Program-made: the position numbers and the translations under genes
Notes under the pieces: model-generated
Told to the model about the DNA's origin: nothing
Seen by the model: only the letters and a program-made list of their open reading frames with translations
The model's database searches: none
Shown: one piece after another, positions 1 through 10,536 of the stretch
Layout of the letters: the number at the start of each line of letters is the position of its first letter
Numbering within the stretch: the first letter of the stretch is position 1
Origin: Microgenomates group bacterium GW2011_GWF2_46_18
GTDB lineage: Bacteria; Patescibacteriota; Microgenomatia; UBA1400; UBA12108
NCBI GenBank assembly: GCA_001002415.1
Contig: LCMB01000011.1
Coordinates: 1-34,104, forward strand
Direction: 5' to 3'
DNA length: 34,104 nt

Positions 1-1
1 G

Positions 2-562
2 GGTAAGCTCGTTCATATTGTGGGACAGATGACTGATTTGCGCGTGCAGATCGGGGGGAGATTGGCTCAGGCTTGTGCGGGAGAGCGGAATATTCCCGAC
101 GGAGAGTGCTTTTTGGCACCGGTTACCGATGGAATCGAGGGGGAAATCTATTTTGAGTTCCCGACTCTGGCGTTTGGGCACGAAGTGGCGGGGATTCATT
201 TGGAATTTTCCCAAGGGAAGGTAGTCAAAGCCCAAGCTGAGCGAGGAAATGAAGCTTTGCAAAAAATGTTAGCGACAGATTCGGGAGCGAGGTATACGGG
301 AGAGCTGGCGATTGGAACCAACTATCAGATAACTCAAGGGATGCTTAACACTTTGTTCGACGAGAAAATCGGAGGAACAATTCATTTGGCACTAGGCAGA
401 GCGTACAAAGAAAAACGGGGAGGAGGAGAAAATAAGAGCGCGATCCATTGGGATTTAGTCAAAGATATGCGGCTAGCTGGGTCGACCCTAACAATTGATG
501 GCAAGATTATTTTGCGAGAGGGGAAGGAGCGGATGGGTCGCATGACCAATGTGGGAGCGTAG
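2..562 (+). CDS. Aminopeptidase, M29 (AmpS/thermophilic metalloprotease) family, C-terminal part; gene begins before window
   Basis: Open frame from base 2 (GKLVHIVGQMTDL...); motif GGTIHLALGRAY...NKSAIHWDLVKDMR resembles the M29 metal-binding C-terminus. Confidence 0.85.
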   Translation, partial: GKLVHIVGQMTDLRVQIGGRLAQACAGERNIPDGECFLAPVTDGIEGEIYFEFPTLAFGHEVAGIHLEFSQGKVVKAQAERGNEALQKMLATDSGARYTGELAIGTNYQITQGMLNTLFDEKIGGTIHLALGRAYKEKRGGGENKSAIHWDLVKDMRLAGSTLTIDGKIILREGKERMGRMTNVGA

Positions 563-602
563 TTTTCTATACCGAAAACTATTTTTGATAAAATGGTGAG
601 AT

Positions 603-1137
603 ATGAAAAATGCCTTGATACTTCATGGGACGGATTTTGATAAGGAGAAGAAACAACACTTCAATAATTGGTTTCCTTGGTTGAAGAAAAAACTGGAAGA
701 ATTGGGTTATAAGGTATGGTTGCCGACTGGAAAGATATTGGAATTTTCTTCGCGGATTTGAGTTTAACGAAGAAACTATATTGATCGGTCATAGCTCTGG
801 AGGTTCAATGGTTTTTGGAGTTCTTCACAAGCTTCCCCCCGAAAAAAAGATTAATCTAGCTATTTCAGTGGCTGGTTTTTACAGAGATGAAGATTGGGGT
901 TGTAGTGAACTTTTTTCTGAGCCATACGATTGGCCAAAAATTAAACAACAAGCAAAGAAGATTAGCATAATCTGGTCACCAGATGATCCCTATATTTCTA
1001 AGGAGCAGACCGATTATTTGTGTAGTCAGCTGAACATTAATCCGCTAATTTTTCCAAACAAGAAACATTTTAATCTGGAAGCTGGTCAAGAATTCAAACA
1101 ATTCCCCGAACTAGTGGAGATAATCAAAAAATCCTAG
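603..1137 (+). pseudogene. Alpha/beta hydrolase of the RBBP9/YdeN type, disrupted by a frame break near 720-735
   Basis: ATG at 603 gives MKNALILHGTDFDKEKKQHFNNWFPWLKKKLEELGYKVWLP; the frame is then lost and resumes as RLERYWNFLRGFEFNEETILIGHSSGGSMVFG...KKHFN in the frame of ORF 781-1137. Confidence 0.7.
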
Positions 1138-1158
1138 TTAATTTGATATAATGTTCTT

Positions 1159-1506
1159 GTGAAGAGCGTAGAGGTTCCCATGGAGTTTAGGTGTGGTAGT
1201 GATAGAAGGACGGTGTTTTTGGATAGAGTAGGGATGGACAACATTGAGTCTTTTCAGGTTGTGCAGTTGACGGAAGATTTAGATGAACCTTATCATACAA
1301 ATACGAGTGGTTTAGTATTGTGCTTTGTAGTAGAGGGATGGATGGAAGCTCATTGCGCGGGGCAGGACTATAGAATTGAGGAAGGTGGGGGAATTGTATT
1401 TGAACCGGGGGAAAGACACAGAATTAATAAAGGCAAAGGTTGGATGTTATCACTTTCTACAAAGAATTATGAAAAATCTTTGGGAACTCAGTGGGAAGAA
1501 AAATAA
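1159..1506 (+). CDS. Cupin-domain protein
   Basis: GTG start 6 nt after TATAAT; cupin-like GWMEAHCAGQDYRIEEGGGIVFEPGERHRI. Confidence 0.75.
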   Translation: MKSVEVPMEFRCGSDRRTVFLDRVGMDNIESFQVVQLTEDLDEPYHTNTSGLVLCFVVEGWMEAHCAGQDYRIEEGGGIVFEPGERHRINKGKGWMLSLSTKNYEKSLGTQWEEK

Positions 1507-1507
1507 A

Positions 1508-2395
1508 TTGAGTGAACTTGACGAATTTGTTAGAAAATATAAACATCAAATTGATCGGGGGATTAAAGAGGAACTAGAGAAGAGGTTGGCGGAGGTTAAG
1601 GATATTTCACCTCAACTGGTTTCGGTAGTATTAGCGATGAGCGAACTTGCGGCCGGGGGGAAGCGGATGCGAGGACTATTAACGATATTGGGATATGAGT
1701 TAGCGGGAGGGAAAGACGAAAAAGAGATCGTGAAAGCGGCAGTGGTTATGGAACTATTTCATTTGGGACTGTTAATTCAAGATGATGTCATGGATCGGGA
1801 TGAACTGCGGCGGGGAGTCAAAACCATTCACGTACGCTATCCTGACTTGCATCTAGGCGAAGCGGTAGCGAATTGTGTGGGAGATCTGACGTTTGGATGG
1901 GGGATGGAAATAATCTCAAAACTTAATATTCAAAGTTCAAAAGTGGTAGCGGCCATGAGCGTATGGGGGAAGTATTTTGCGCGAGTAGGGTATGGGCAGA
2001 TCCTGGATGTGATGAAGGTGGCGGATCAAACTACTCTTTTGAATATTTTGGCGCTTAAAAGCGGAGAGTATAGTTGTGTCTTGCCGCTCCTAATGGGCGC
2101 AACCTTGGGGGGAGCTCAGGCAGAGTTACTGGATAAGTTAACTAGGTATGGGATGGAACTGGGGTGGGTGTTCCAGCTAAGAGACGATTGGCTGGCCGAC
2201 TTTGGTGAGAGCCAAAAAACTGGTAAACCAGTGGGGAACGATAGACGGGAAGGGAAAAAGACCTTGGCAACAATGTACGGGAGAGAAAAATTAGAGGAGG
2301 AGATTGTGTGGCACACGAAGCGAGCGAGAGTGGAAGCGGGGGAGGAAAAGATGTTGCTAGCGTTGGTTGAGTGGGCGGGGACGAGAGAAAATTGA
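1508..2395 (+). CDS. Polyprenyl synthetase family protein (isoprenyl diphosphate synthase)
   Basis: Likely TTG start at 1508 just after the cupin stop; DDVMD and DDWLAD aspartate-rich motifs, GGKRMRG and GNDRREGKKTL. Confidence 0.9.
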   Translation: MSELDEFVRKYKHQIDRGIKEELEKRLAEVKDISPQLVSVVLAMSELAAGGKRMRGLLTILGYELAGGKDEKEIVKAAVVMELFHLGLLIQDDVMDRDELRRGVKTIHVRYPDLHLGEAVANCVGDLTFGWGMEIISKLNIQSSKVVAAMSVWGKYFARVGYGQILDVMKVADQTTLLNILALKSGEYSCVLPLLMGATLGGAQAELLDKLTRYGMELGWVFQLRDDWLADFGESQKTGKPVGNDRREGKKTLATMYGREKLEEEIVWHTKRARVEAGEEKMLLALVEWAGTREN

Positions 2396-2464
2396 TATAT
2401 ATTGATATATTGACTAGAGGAGAATAATTCGCAAGAATATCGAGTTATTAGGAGGTAAATCAAA

Positions 2465-2638
2465 ATGTGTAATATATTTTCAGAACAAGATCCAGCTAGG
2501 ATACCGGTAGATATCACCATGCCTGCTCCAATACCAGAGAGTGATGACATTGTAATGACTCCAAAAGAGCTAGAAGAGGCAGGGGAAGCTGCTAGAGCTT
2601 GGGTAGCACAAGTGGGAGTAACTAGTGGGATTGTGTAA
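2465..2638 (+). CDS. Small hypothetical protein, 57 aa (MCNIFSEQDPARIPVDITMPAPIPESDD...)
   Basis: ATG with strong Shine-Dalgarno (taggaggtaaatcaaaATG); open frame to TAA at 2638; not in the supplied ORF list. Confidence 0.55.
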   Translation: MCNIFSEQDPARIPVDITMPAPIPESDDIVMTPKELEEAGEAARAWVAQVGVTSGIV

Positions 2639-2647
2639 GATTGAGTT

Positions 2648-3280
2648 ATGTTTCGATCGGTAGGGAAAGAGAGTTATCCAGAAGCTTTGCGGCAGATTGC
2701 GTGGGTACCAACTAGACTGTATTACGAAGGTGAGATTGCGCTATTAGCTAATCCCAGAATAATTGCGGTGGTGGGAACTAGAAGGATGAGCGAGTACGGG
2801 GAATTGGTTACCAGAAAATTGGTACGAGAATTAGTGGCAAGAGATTGGGTGATTGTGAGTGGACTTGCTCGAGGAGTAGATAGAGTGGCTCACGAGACCT
2901 GTTTGGCTAATGGCGGGAAGACGATCGCAGTTTTGGCTCATGGGCTGCAGATGACATACCCACCGGAACATGCAGATTTACGCCAAAGAATTGTGGATAG
3001 CGGTGGGTTGATTATGTCTGAACACAAAGAAGGGATTGGATTAACCAAACAAAACTTGGCAGTGCGAAATCGAATTGTCGTGGCGATTGCTCAGTGTGTC
3101 TTGGTCACCGAGTCGCCAAAATCGTCGGGGACAAAAATTACCGTGAGGTTTGCGGCTGATCAAGGGAAGGATGTTTATGTAGTTCCGGGACCGATCAACG
3201 ATCCAACGTATGAGGGGAGCGTTGAGTTGATGAGAGATGGATGTATACCAATAGGAAAGGCTGAGGACATAGAATTTTGA
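2648..3280 (+). CDS. dprA: DNA-processing protein DprA/Smf
   Basis: GTRRMSEYG, VSGLARGVDRVAHETCL, VVPGPINDPTYEGS: DprA Rossmann-fold motifs. Confidence 0.92.
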   Translation: MFRSVGKESYPEALRQIAWVPTRLYYEGEIALLANPRIIAVVGTRRMSEYGELVTRKLVRELVARDWVIVSGLARGVDRVAHETCLANGGKTIAVLAHGLQMTYPPEHADLRQRIVDSGGLIMSEHKEGIGLTKQNLAVRNRIVVAIAQCVLVTESPKSSGTKITVRFAADQGKDVYVVPGPINDPTYEGSVELMRDGCIPIGKAEDIEF

Positions 3281-3300
3281 GTCTCTGCTATCATATCTAT

Positions 3301-3837
3301 ATGAAAGTTATCGCAGGACTAGGGAATCCGGGGGAGAAATACAGCAGGAATCGACATAATGTTGGGTTTATGGTGATGGATAGGTTACAACAGTTAACGG
3401 ATAATGGACAGTGGACCAAGAGTAACAAATTTGAGGCAGAGATAGTCCAAACAGAAAACTATTTGTTAGTAAAGCCGCAGACTTTTATGAATAAAAGTGG
3501 ACTTTCTATTGCAAAAATTTGTCACTTTTACAAAGTGAAGTATGAAGATTTATATGTGATCCATGATGATTTGGATATTACTTTGGGTAATTACAAAATT
3601 CAATTTGGGAAGGGGCCGCAGATTCATAACGGCTTGTTGTCGATTGAAGAATCGTTGGGGACAGATCAATTTTGGAACGTTAGGGTGGGAGTGGAGAATA
3701 GACCAGTGAGAGGGAATAGGGGTGTGCCAGGGGTTGTTTATAGCTTGCAAAACTTTGAGGGAACAGAGGTAAGTATGATCACAAAGGTGATCCAGCAAAT
3801 AGTGAATGATTTGATTATGGGAATCGTTGCACGTTGA
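3301..3837 (+). CDS. pth: Peptidyl-tRNA hydrolase
   Basis: MKVIAGLGNPGEKYSRNRHNVGFMVMD, KPQTFMNKSG, HDDLDI, HNGLLSI. Confidence 0.93.
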   Translation: MKVIAGLGNPGEKYSRNRHNVGFMVMDRLQQLTDNGQWTKSNKFEAEIVQTENYLLVKPQTFMNKSGLSIAKICHFYKVKYEDLYVIHDDLDITLGNYKIQFGKGPQIHNGLLSIEESLGTDQFWNVRVGVENRPVRGNRGVPGVVYSLQNFEGTEVSMITKVIQQIVNDLIMGIVAR

Positions 3838-3872
3838 CACCGTGAGTATATTGCGAGTATTTTGGTACAAGT

Positions 3873-5846
3873 ATGGATTTAGTTATTGTTGAATCACCGA
3901 CCAAGGCTAGGACCCTAGCCAAGTATTTGGGAAACGATTACAAAATCGAAGCTTCCATGGGGCATGTCAGAGATTTGCCGGAGAAAGGTGGGGGATTAGC
4001 GATTGATATCGAACATGATTTTGCACCGCAGTATACCGTGCTAGTTAGTAAGAAGGCGCGGGTAGCAGAGCTAAAGAAAATTGCCAAGACAGCAAAGGTA
4101 GTGTACTTGGCAACTGACCCTGACCGAGAGGGAGAGGCCATTGCTTATCATGTCCAGTACTTACTGGCTGAGAAAGCTAAAGGGGGGCAGGAGCGGTTCA
4201 AGAGGGTAACTTTTCATGAAATTACCAAGACGGCCATATTGGGGGCACTGGAACATCCGGGAGTTGTGAATATGCCGATGGTGCATGCCCAACAGGCAAG
4301 GCGAGTACTTGACCGGTTGGTGGGATATACCTTGTCCCCTTTGTTGTGGAAGAAAGTCCGACGGGGACTATCGGCGGGGAGAGTGCAATCGGTGGCAGTC
4401 CGGTTAATCGTGGATAAAGAGCGAGAGATCACGGCATTTGTGCCGGAAGAATATTGGCAGATATTTGTGGACCTAAAGACGGAAAAAGAGAAGAAAGATT
4501 TGCGGGTGGAGCTAATCAAAATTGAGGATAAACCAGTAAAAATTGCGAAGGGTGAAACGGCTAAGGAGATAGTAGGGGAGTTAACAAAAGCGAGTTATAC
4601 CGTTTCGGATGTGACCAAGGAAGAGCAACATAGTTCTCCTTATCCGCCACTTACCACTTCGTTACTAGCCCGAGCGGGAAGTAACGTATTTGGGTGGAGT
4701 GCCAAGATGACGATGCAGATTGCCCAAGCGCTTTACGAACGTGGATACATTACCTATCACCGGACCGACTCGTTTAATTTGGCCACCGAAGCCATCACGA
4801 TGGCCAGAGGATATATTGAGCAAAGTTTTGGGAAAGCGTACTTGCCCGCCGAAGCGAGAGTGTATAAAACGAAGGCGGCCAGTGCGCAGGAAGCTCACGA
4901 GGCTATTCGGCCAACTAGGGTAGAGCGGGTGGGATCTGAGTTGACAGCCGAAGGGATCACTTCCCGGCATCAAAAATTATATGAATTGATCCGCTCACGA
5001 TTTTTGCAGTGCCAAATGAGTGATGCCAGATTTGATAAAACATCTATTTTTGTTACTGCCGGAAAATATGGATTGAAAGCTGACGGGAAGAGAATGATTT
5101 TTGATGGATACTTAAAATTGGGTAAGAGTGCAGAGGATGTGTTTGTGCCAGAAGTTGCGGCAGGAGAAGTACTTACCTTAATCAAAGTAGAGCCAGTGCA
5201 GAAATTTACCCAACCGCCAGCTAGATACACTGAGGCCGGACTGATTAAGGAATTGGAAAAGCGGGGAATTGGCAGACCGAGTACTTATGCCGCGATCATT
5301 TCAACAATTCAGGACAGGGGATATGTGATTAAGGAGGAAAAAAAGTTCAATCCGACAGCGATTGGGGAAGCTGTCGTTGATTTTTTGGTGAAAAATTTTG
5401 CTGATGTGATGGCTTATGAGTTTACGGCGAAGATGGAGAATAATTTGGACAGAATTGCGGAAGGGGAAGAGAAATGGGTTCCAGTTGTTAGAGAGTTTTG
5501 GGAGAGTTTGAGTAAACGAGTGGAGAAAGCTGAGGAGACGGGAGCCAGGGTTAAGGTGAAAGTGGAAAGCACGGGGAAGAAATGCCCGGAATGTGGAGAA
5601 GGAGAGGTGGTAGTTCGGACTGGTAGGTATGGGAAATTTTTATCATGCAGTCTTTACCCAGAGTGTAAATATACTCAACAGTATGTGGAATACGTGGCGG
5701 GTTATAGTTGCCCAATGGACGGGGGGAGAGTTAAGGCCATGAAGAGCAAGAAGGGGGCAAAGTTTTTTGGTTGCGAGAATTTCCCTAAATGTAAATGGGC
5801 AACGTGGAAATTGCCGGAGAAGAAAGATGTCAATAATGAAAAGTAA
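3873..5846 (+). CDS. topA: DNA topoisomerase I
   Basis: IVESPTKARTLAKYLG, TDPDREGEAIAYH, active-site YITYHRTDS, C-terminal CPECG zinc-finger repeats. Confidence 0.96.
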   Translation: MDLVIVESPTKARTLAKYLGNDYKIEASMGHVRDLPEKGGGLAIDIEHDFAPQYTVLVSKKARVAELKKIAKTAKVVYLATDPDREGEAIAYHVQYLLAEKAKGGQERFKRVTFHEITKTAILGALEHPGVVNMPMVHAQQARRVLDRLVGYTLSPLLWKKVRRGLSAGRVQSVAVRLIVDKEREITAFVPEEYWQIFVDLKTEKEKKDLRVELIKIEDKPVKIAKGETAKEIVGELTKASYTVSDVTKEEQHSSPYPPLTTSLLARAGSNVFGWSAKMTMQIAQALYERGYITYHRTDSFNLATEAITMARGYIEQSFGKAYLPAEARVYKTKAASAQEAHEAIRPTRVERVGSELTAEGITSRHQKLYELIRSRFLQCQMSDARFDKTSIFVTAGKYGLKADGKRMIFDGYLKLGKSAEDVFVPEVAAGEVLTLIKVEPVQKFTQPPARYTEAGLIKELEKRGIGRPSTYAAIISTIQDRGYVIKEEKKFNPTAIGEAVVDFLVKNFADVMAYEFTAKMENNLDRIAEGEEKWVPVVREFWESLSKRVEKAEETGARVKVKVESTGKKCPECGEGEVVVRTGRYGKFLSCSLYPECKYTQQYVEYVAGYSCPMDGGRVKAMKSKKGAKFFGCENFPKCKWATWKLPEKKDVNNEK

Positions 5847-8010
5847 GTTACAGGTACTCAAGCGAAGTGAGCGGGAGGAACTGTTAACTGTTGAAAAAAT
5901 TGCGGAGTCGATTTTTTTGGCGGCACAGGATGTGGGAGGAACAGACGATAAATTGGCGAGGAAGTTGGCTGGGATAGTAGTAGATCGATTGGAAAAACAC
6001 TATGGACGAATCAAAAAGATTGCCTCGGCCGAAATTGGCGATATGGTGGAGCGGGTCTTACTCGAAAATGCACATTACAAGACAGCTAAGGCATATATTA
6101 TCAATCGGGAGAAGAAACGACAGATTGAAGCCAGTAAGCGGGCGCTGGGAGTACACGATGATATCGGGCTTTCGTATAACGCTTTGTTGGTAGCCAAGGA
6201 GAAATACCTTTTAAAGGATCGAGAGGGAGAGGTAGTTGAAACACCAGGAGGAATGTTTGACCGAGTGGCTAAGTTTTTGGCGAAGGCAGAAAAGAAAGAG
6301 AGAAATAAGTGGGAAAGAAAGTTTGCAGAATTGATGAGAGAGCGGCGGTTTATCCCTGGAGGGAGAACGTTAGCCAATAGTGGGACCGCGAATAACCAAT
6401 TGGCTAATTGTTTTGTGATGCCCATGCCGGATAATATTGAGGGGATTTTTGAGTCGCTAAAAGAAAGTTCGATTCTCAAAAAATACGGAGGAGCGGTTGG
6501 GTTTAACTTTGGACATATTCGGCCCAAAGGAGATATGGTCAGCACAACCAGCGGAGCAGCGGCAGGACCGATTGCTCTGATGCAATTAATTAATGATGCG
6601 TCAGAAATTTATTTGCAGGCCGGGAAACGTCGGAGTGGGAACATGGTGACTTTGCCGGTAACCCATCCGGATGTATGGGAGTTTATTCATTGTAAGGAAT
6701 CCGGGACCAATCTCCCCCACATTAATTATTCTCTTGCCGTCACGCATAAATTTATGGAGGCGGTTAAGCAAAATCAAGATTGGGAACTAATAAATCCGCG
6801 CAGCGGCAAACAAGTGGCCAGGGTATCGGCAAGAGGACTATTGGAAGAGGCGGCGAGGATGGCTTGGAAAACAGGGGATCCGGGATTAATTTTTATTGAT
6901 GAAATCGAGAAACATAATCCAACCCCTCAGGTAGGGCCTTTGGAAACAGTGAATTTGTGTGGGGAACAACCACTCCTTTCGTATGAAGCGTGCAATTTGG
7001 GAAGCGTAAATTTGGCGGTACATGTGGTTGGGCAAAACGGCGAAGCCAAGGTTGAGTGGAAAAAATTGGAGGAAACTGTGCGGGTGGGAGTGAGGATGTT
7101 GGATGATGTAGTTAGTGTTTGCCAATATCCACTGCCGCAGGTAGCCAAGATGGTCGCGGCCAATCGCAAGATTGGTTTGGGGGTGATGGGATGGGCAGAT
7201 ATGTTGGTAAAACTAAAGATTCCCTATGACGCGCCAAAGGCACGTACATTAGCGGAAGAGGTCATGGGATTTATCCAAAAAATCGGCCATGATGAGTCGA
7301 GTCGATTGGGGAAGGAAAAGGGGAGTTTCCCTAATTTCCGTGGCAGCAGCTGGGAAAAGAAGGGGTACAAACACTTTCGCAATGCGACCGTAACCACGAT
7401 TGCACCGACTGGATCGATCTCGATGATAGCAAACGCCAGCGGTGGGATTGAACCACATTTTGCGCTGGCATATTTCCGCAAATCGATGGGGCAGTATGAA
7501 CTGCCGGAGGTTAATAATGACTTGGTCTGGATGATCAAACACGTCAATGGGCTTTACTCGACTGAGTTGATGGATGAAATTGCGAGATTGGGGAGTATCC
7601 AAAAAGTTGGGCGGATTCCCAAGAAAATCCGCGACGTATTTGTCACCTCGATGGATATTGATCCCGTGATTCATGTCAAAATGCTGGCGGCTTTCCAAAA
7701 ATATACCGATAACGCCGTGTCGAAGACGATCAATTTGCCGGCTTCGGCTAGTGTGGAGGATGTAATTGGGGTATATATGTTGGCTTCTGAACTTAAATGT
7801 AAAGGGATTACGGTTTACCGGGACAAAAGCCGGGGGGAGCAGGTACTCAATATAGGAACGCAAAAGTCAAAAATCAAAAGTAAAAACTGGGATCCAGTAT
7901 CAAATAATTCTTTATCCAAAGAAGAAAGTTGTCCAGAGTGCGGAAGTAAGTTAGCGATCGAAGAGGGGTGTAAAAAATGTTATGGCTGTGGTTATAGTGT
8001 ATGCGGGTAG
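5829..8010 (+). CDS. nrdJ: Adenosylcobalamin-dependent (class II-like) ribonucleoside-diphosphate reductase with N-terminal ATP-cone-like region
   Basis: FIPGGRTLANSGT, NCFVMPMPDNIEGIF, CEQPLL/CNLGSVNL, TTIAPTGSISMIANASGGIEPHFA, C-terminal CPECGSKLAIEEGCKKCYGCGYSVCG; start overlaps the topA end. Confidence 0.92.
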
Positions 8011-8023
8011 TAGGGAAATTGTA

Positions 8024-8236
8024 TTATTGGGCGCGTAACTGATGAAGACAAGCTTTACAGCCGTTGGTAGCTATTTCTAACCTGTCTTGTAAAACCAGAA
8101 TAATTGTTTGTAAATGAACTACTTGAGTTTGATCTTGATTTTGTTCGGCTGCTGCGAGAAAGGACTTAGTTAAATCAATTTGGCTATAAATGTCCGCAGC
8201 GGCACAATTTTCGCAATAATTTTTGGGTGGTGACAT
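8024..8236 (-). CDS. Small hypothetical protein with two CxxC pairs (CENC...CKAC)
   Basis: 70 aa ORF between the reductase and TS genes, preceded on the minus strand by TTGACA. Confidence 0.5.
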   Translation of the reverse strand: MSPPKNYCENCAAADIYSQIDLTKSFLAAAEQNQDQTQVVHLQTIILVLQDRLEIATNGCKACLHQLRAQ

Positions 8237-8342
8237 AACCGCGAAGTTTGCTACTGCTTGTGAATTTTGTCAAGGAGAGGTTTGAAAGTAGGAATAAGAG
8301 CTTGGCTTTGGTATCATGAACGAATAACTATATCACGATATT

Positions 8343-9860
8343 TTGAAGGTTAGGGATCCAGTTAATCACGTGGGAATTTGTACTCTTTGGACGGAACGGG
8401 AGATTGTTGAGAAAATCCTGGACAAATTGCCGTATAACGTGATTGGGAATCTGTATAGCGCACAGGGGATCAACGCGATGATTCGTAACGTGATGGCGAA
8501 CCCCAATATCCGAACGATAGTACTGTGGGGGAGCGAGATGAGTTTGTCGGGCCATTCGCTTTTGATGCTGATGAAATATGGGGTGGATGAGAAACGAAAA
8601 ATTATCAAAGGACGGGGAGAGATCGAGAGCGAAATACCTGATCAAGTGATTGAGGAGTTTAGGCACAAGATTGAAATCGTAGATTTGCGGGGGCAGACCA
8701 AGGATCAATTGGTGCGAAAGATGGATGAGCTAGCCAAAGTTCACAAGGAACCGTTTAGTACCAAGCCGCGAGAATTTCCCAAGAGCGAACCCAAAGTAGA
8801 GGTGTTGCCTTCTGAACAAACCGGTTTTTACGTGCAGGGGAAAACAGTCGCCCAAACTTGGCTCAAGCTTTTAAATGAAATTTATAAATACGGCCGTCCC
8901 AAACATACGCGGTACAGCAAAAATAATGAGCTCAAGGAGATTCTTAATTTGACGGCGGTGGTGACCGAGGAAGATCCGGCTAAAGTGTATTTCCCGGAGT
9001 ATTTGCCCTTTGAGCGAGGAGAACTAGAAGCATATTACGCCGAGATTATGACGGATCGGGAGGTGCCAGGGGTGGCCTACAACTATGGGAGGCGGATGCG
9101 CCAGCATTTTGGGGTAGATCAAATCAAGGAGATGAAACAACTGTTGAAAAATCGGCCAGACAGCAAAAAAATGCTGGCAATTACCACTGACCCGAAGTTA
9201 GATTGGGGACGGGCGAATAATGGGGATACTCCTTGTTTGGTAATGCTAGTAGGGAGTGTCCAGGACAATAAATTTTTCCTGACGGCCCATTTTAGGAGTC
9301 AGGACATGGTCCACGGATGGCCCAGGAATACCTTTGCCATTCGGAAGCTGCAAAAGGAGATTGCTGATTATGGGGAATACCCCATGGGACCATTAACGAT
9401 GATTACCCATTCGGCGCATATGTATGGGGATGATTTGGCACTGGTTGAGAATTTGTTGATGGATCATTACGAAAAGGAATTGGGGTACACGCCGGCGGTC
9501 CATTTTGATTTTGATAAACGAGCCAATATGGTGGTAGAGGTGATTCCGATAACGGAAGCGAAGGCTTGGTCAGCATGGAGTAAGCGCTACGAGAAGCAGG
9601 CGATCCCCATGGCAGTCATGGTTGAACTAAAGCGGATGCCCAAAAAGGCACAGCGGTTAATTCGTTGTACTTTGTATGAGCCTAACGGAGGGCCGGCACT
9701 CAAGATGTGGGAGGGGAGGACGGCACAGGAAGTGGCCTGGCAGATTACCGATTGGGGGTACCTAAAAGACGCTGGGCACGCGATGTATGTGGGGACCGAG
9801 CTACAGCGGGCGGAGGAGGCGATTGTAACTGGGAGAGAATATAGTCAGGATCCGGCCTAA
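8343..9860 (+). CDS. Thymidylate synthase, long archaeal-like form with an additional N-terminal domain (DUF4346-like)
   Basis: N-terminal VGICTLWTEREIVEKIL...IRTIVLWGSEMSLSGHSLL; C-terminal TPCLVMLVGSVQDNKFFLTAHFRSQDMVHGWPRN resembles the ThyA catalytic Cys and RSxDxxxGxPxN region. Confidence 0.8.
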   Translation: MKVRDPVNHVGICTLWTEREIVEKILDKLPYNVIGNLYSAQGINAMIRNVMANPNIRTIVLWGSEMSLSGHSLLMLMKYGVDEKRKIIKGRGEIESEIPDQVIEEFRHKIEIVDLRGQTKDQLVRKMDELAKVHKEPFSTKPREFPKSEPKVEVLPSEQTGFYVQGKTVAQTWLKLLNEIYKYGRPKHTRYSKNNELKEILNLTAVVTEEDPAKVYFPEYLPFERGELEAYYAEIMTDREVPGVAYNYGRRMRQHFGVDQIKEMKQLLKNRPDSKKMLAITTDPKLDWGRANNGDTPCLVMLVGSVQDNKFFLTAHFRSQDMVHGWPRNTFAIRKLQKEIADYGEYPMGPLTMITHSAHMYGDDLALVENLLMDHYEKELGYTPAVHFDFDKRANMVVEVIPITEAKAWSAWSKRYEKQAIPMAVMVELKRMPKKAQRLIRCTLYEPNGGPALKMWEGRTAQEVAWQITDWGYLKDAGHAMYVGTELQRAEEAIVTGREYSQDPA

Positions 9861-9865
9861 AAAAT

Positions 9866-10516
9866 ATGAAAACAAAGAAATTAGCAGGAATAAAAGCAAT
9901 TGGATTGGATGTGGATGGGACGTTGTATAAAATGCCGACGAAGTTATCGGCAATCATGGGTATGAAAGTCATTAAATGGGCGGCAGAAAAATTGGGTCGT
10001 GATGAAGATGAATTTGCACAGGAATACCTGGAACGAAGAGATAATTATCGTAGTAACACTTTGACGTTGAATAGTTACGGCTTGAATGGAGAAGAAATAT
10101 TTCAGAAAGTTGGTGATGAATTCCCACTTGATCAATTTCTAGGTAGAGATGAAAAACTGGTAATACTTATCAATAATCTAAAACGAAAATATCAATTATT
10201 TATCATTACTAACGGAACAGGAAGACAAGTTGAGAAAAAATTGAAAGTATTAGGGCTCAATTATCATGATTTTGAGCCAAGAATATATTGTTACGACCAG
10301 GGTTGGATCAAGCCGGAGCCAGCCCCATTTCTGGCGGCAATCGAGGCTCTACAGCTTCGACCAGAGGCAATGGTGTATGTGGGAGACCGAGAAGATGTGG
10401 ATGTGGAGGGAGCCAAGTCAGTCGGGATGAAAGCGGTACTTGTCGGGGGGACGAGTCGATTGGCAGATCAGAGTGTAGTAGATATATACCATTTGCGCGA
10501 TATCTTTTTGACTTAA
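9866..10516 (+). CDS. HAD family hydrolase
   Basis: IGLDVDGTLYKMP, FIITNGTG, KPEPAPF, VYVGDREDVDVEGAKSVGMKAVLV: HAD motifs. Confidence 0.9.
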   Translation: MKTKKLAGIKAIGLDVDGTLYKMPTKLSAIMGMKVIKWAAEKLGRDEDEFAQEYLERRDNYRSNTLTLNSYGLNGEEIFQKVGDEFPLDQFLGRDEKLVILINNLKRKYQLFIITNGTGRQVEKKLKVLGLNYHDFEPRIYCYDQGWIKPEPAPFLAAIEALQLRPEAMVYVGDREDVDVEGAKSVGMKAVLVGGTSRLADQSVVDIYHLRDIFLT

Positions 10517-10536
10517 AGCGTGGTTAAAATAGCTAT

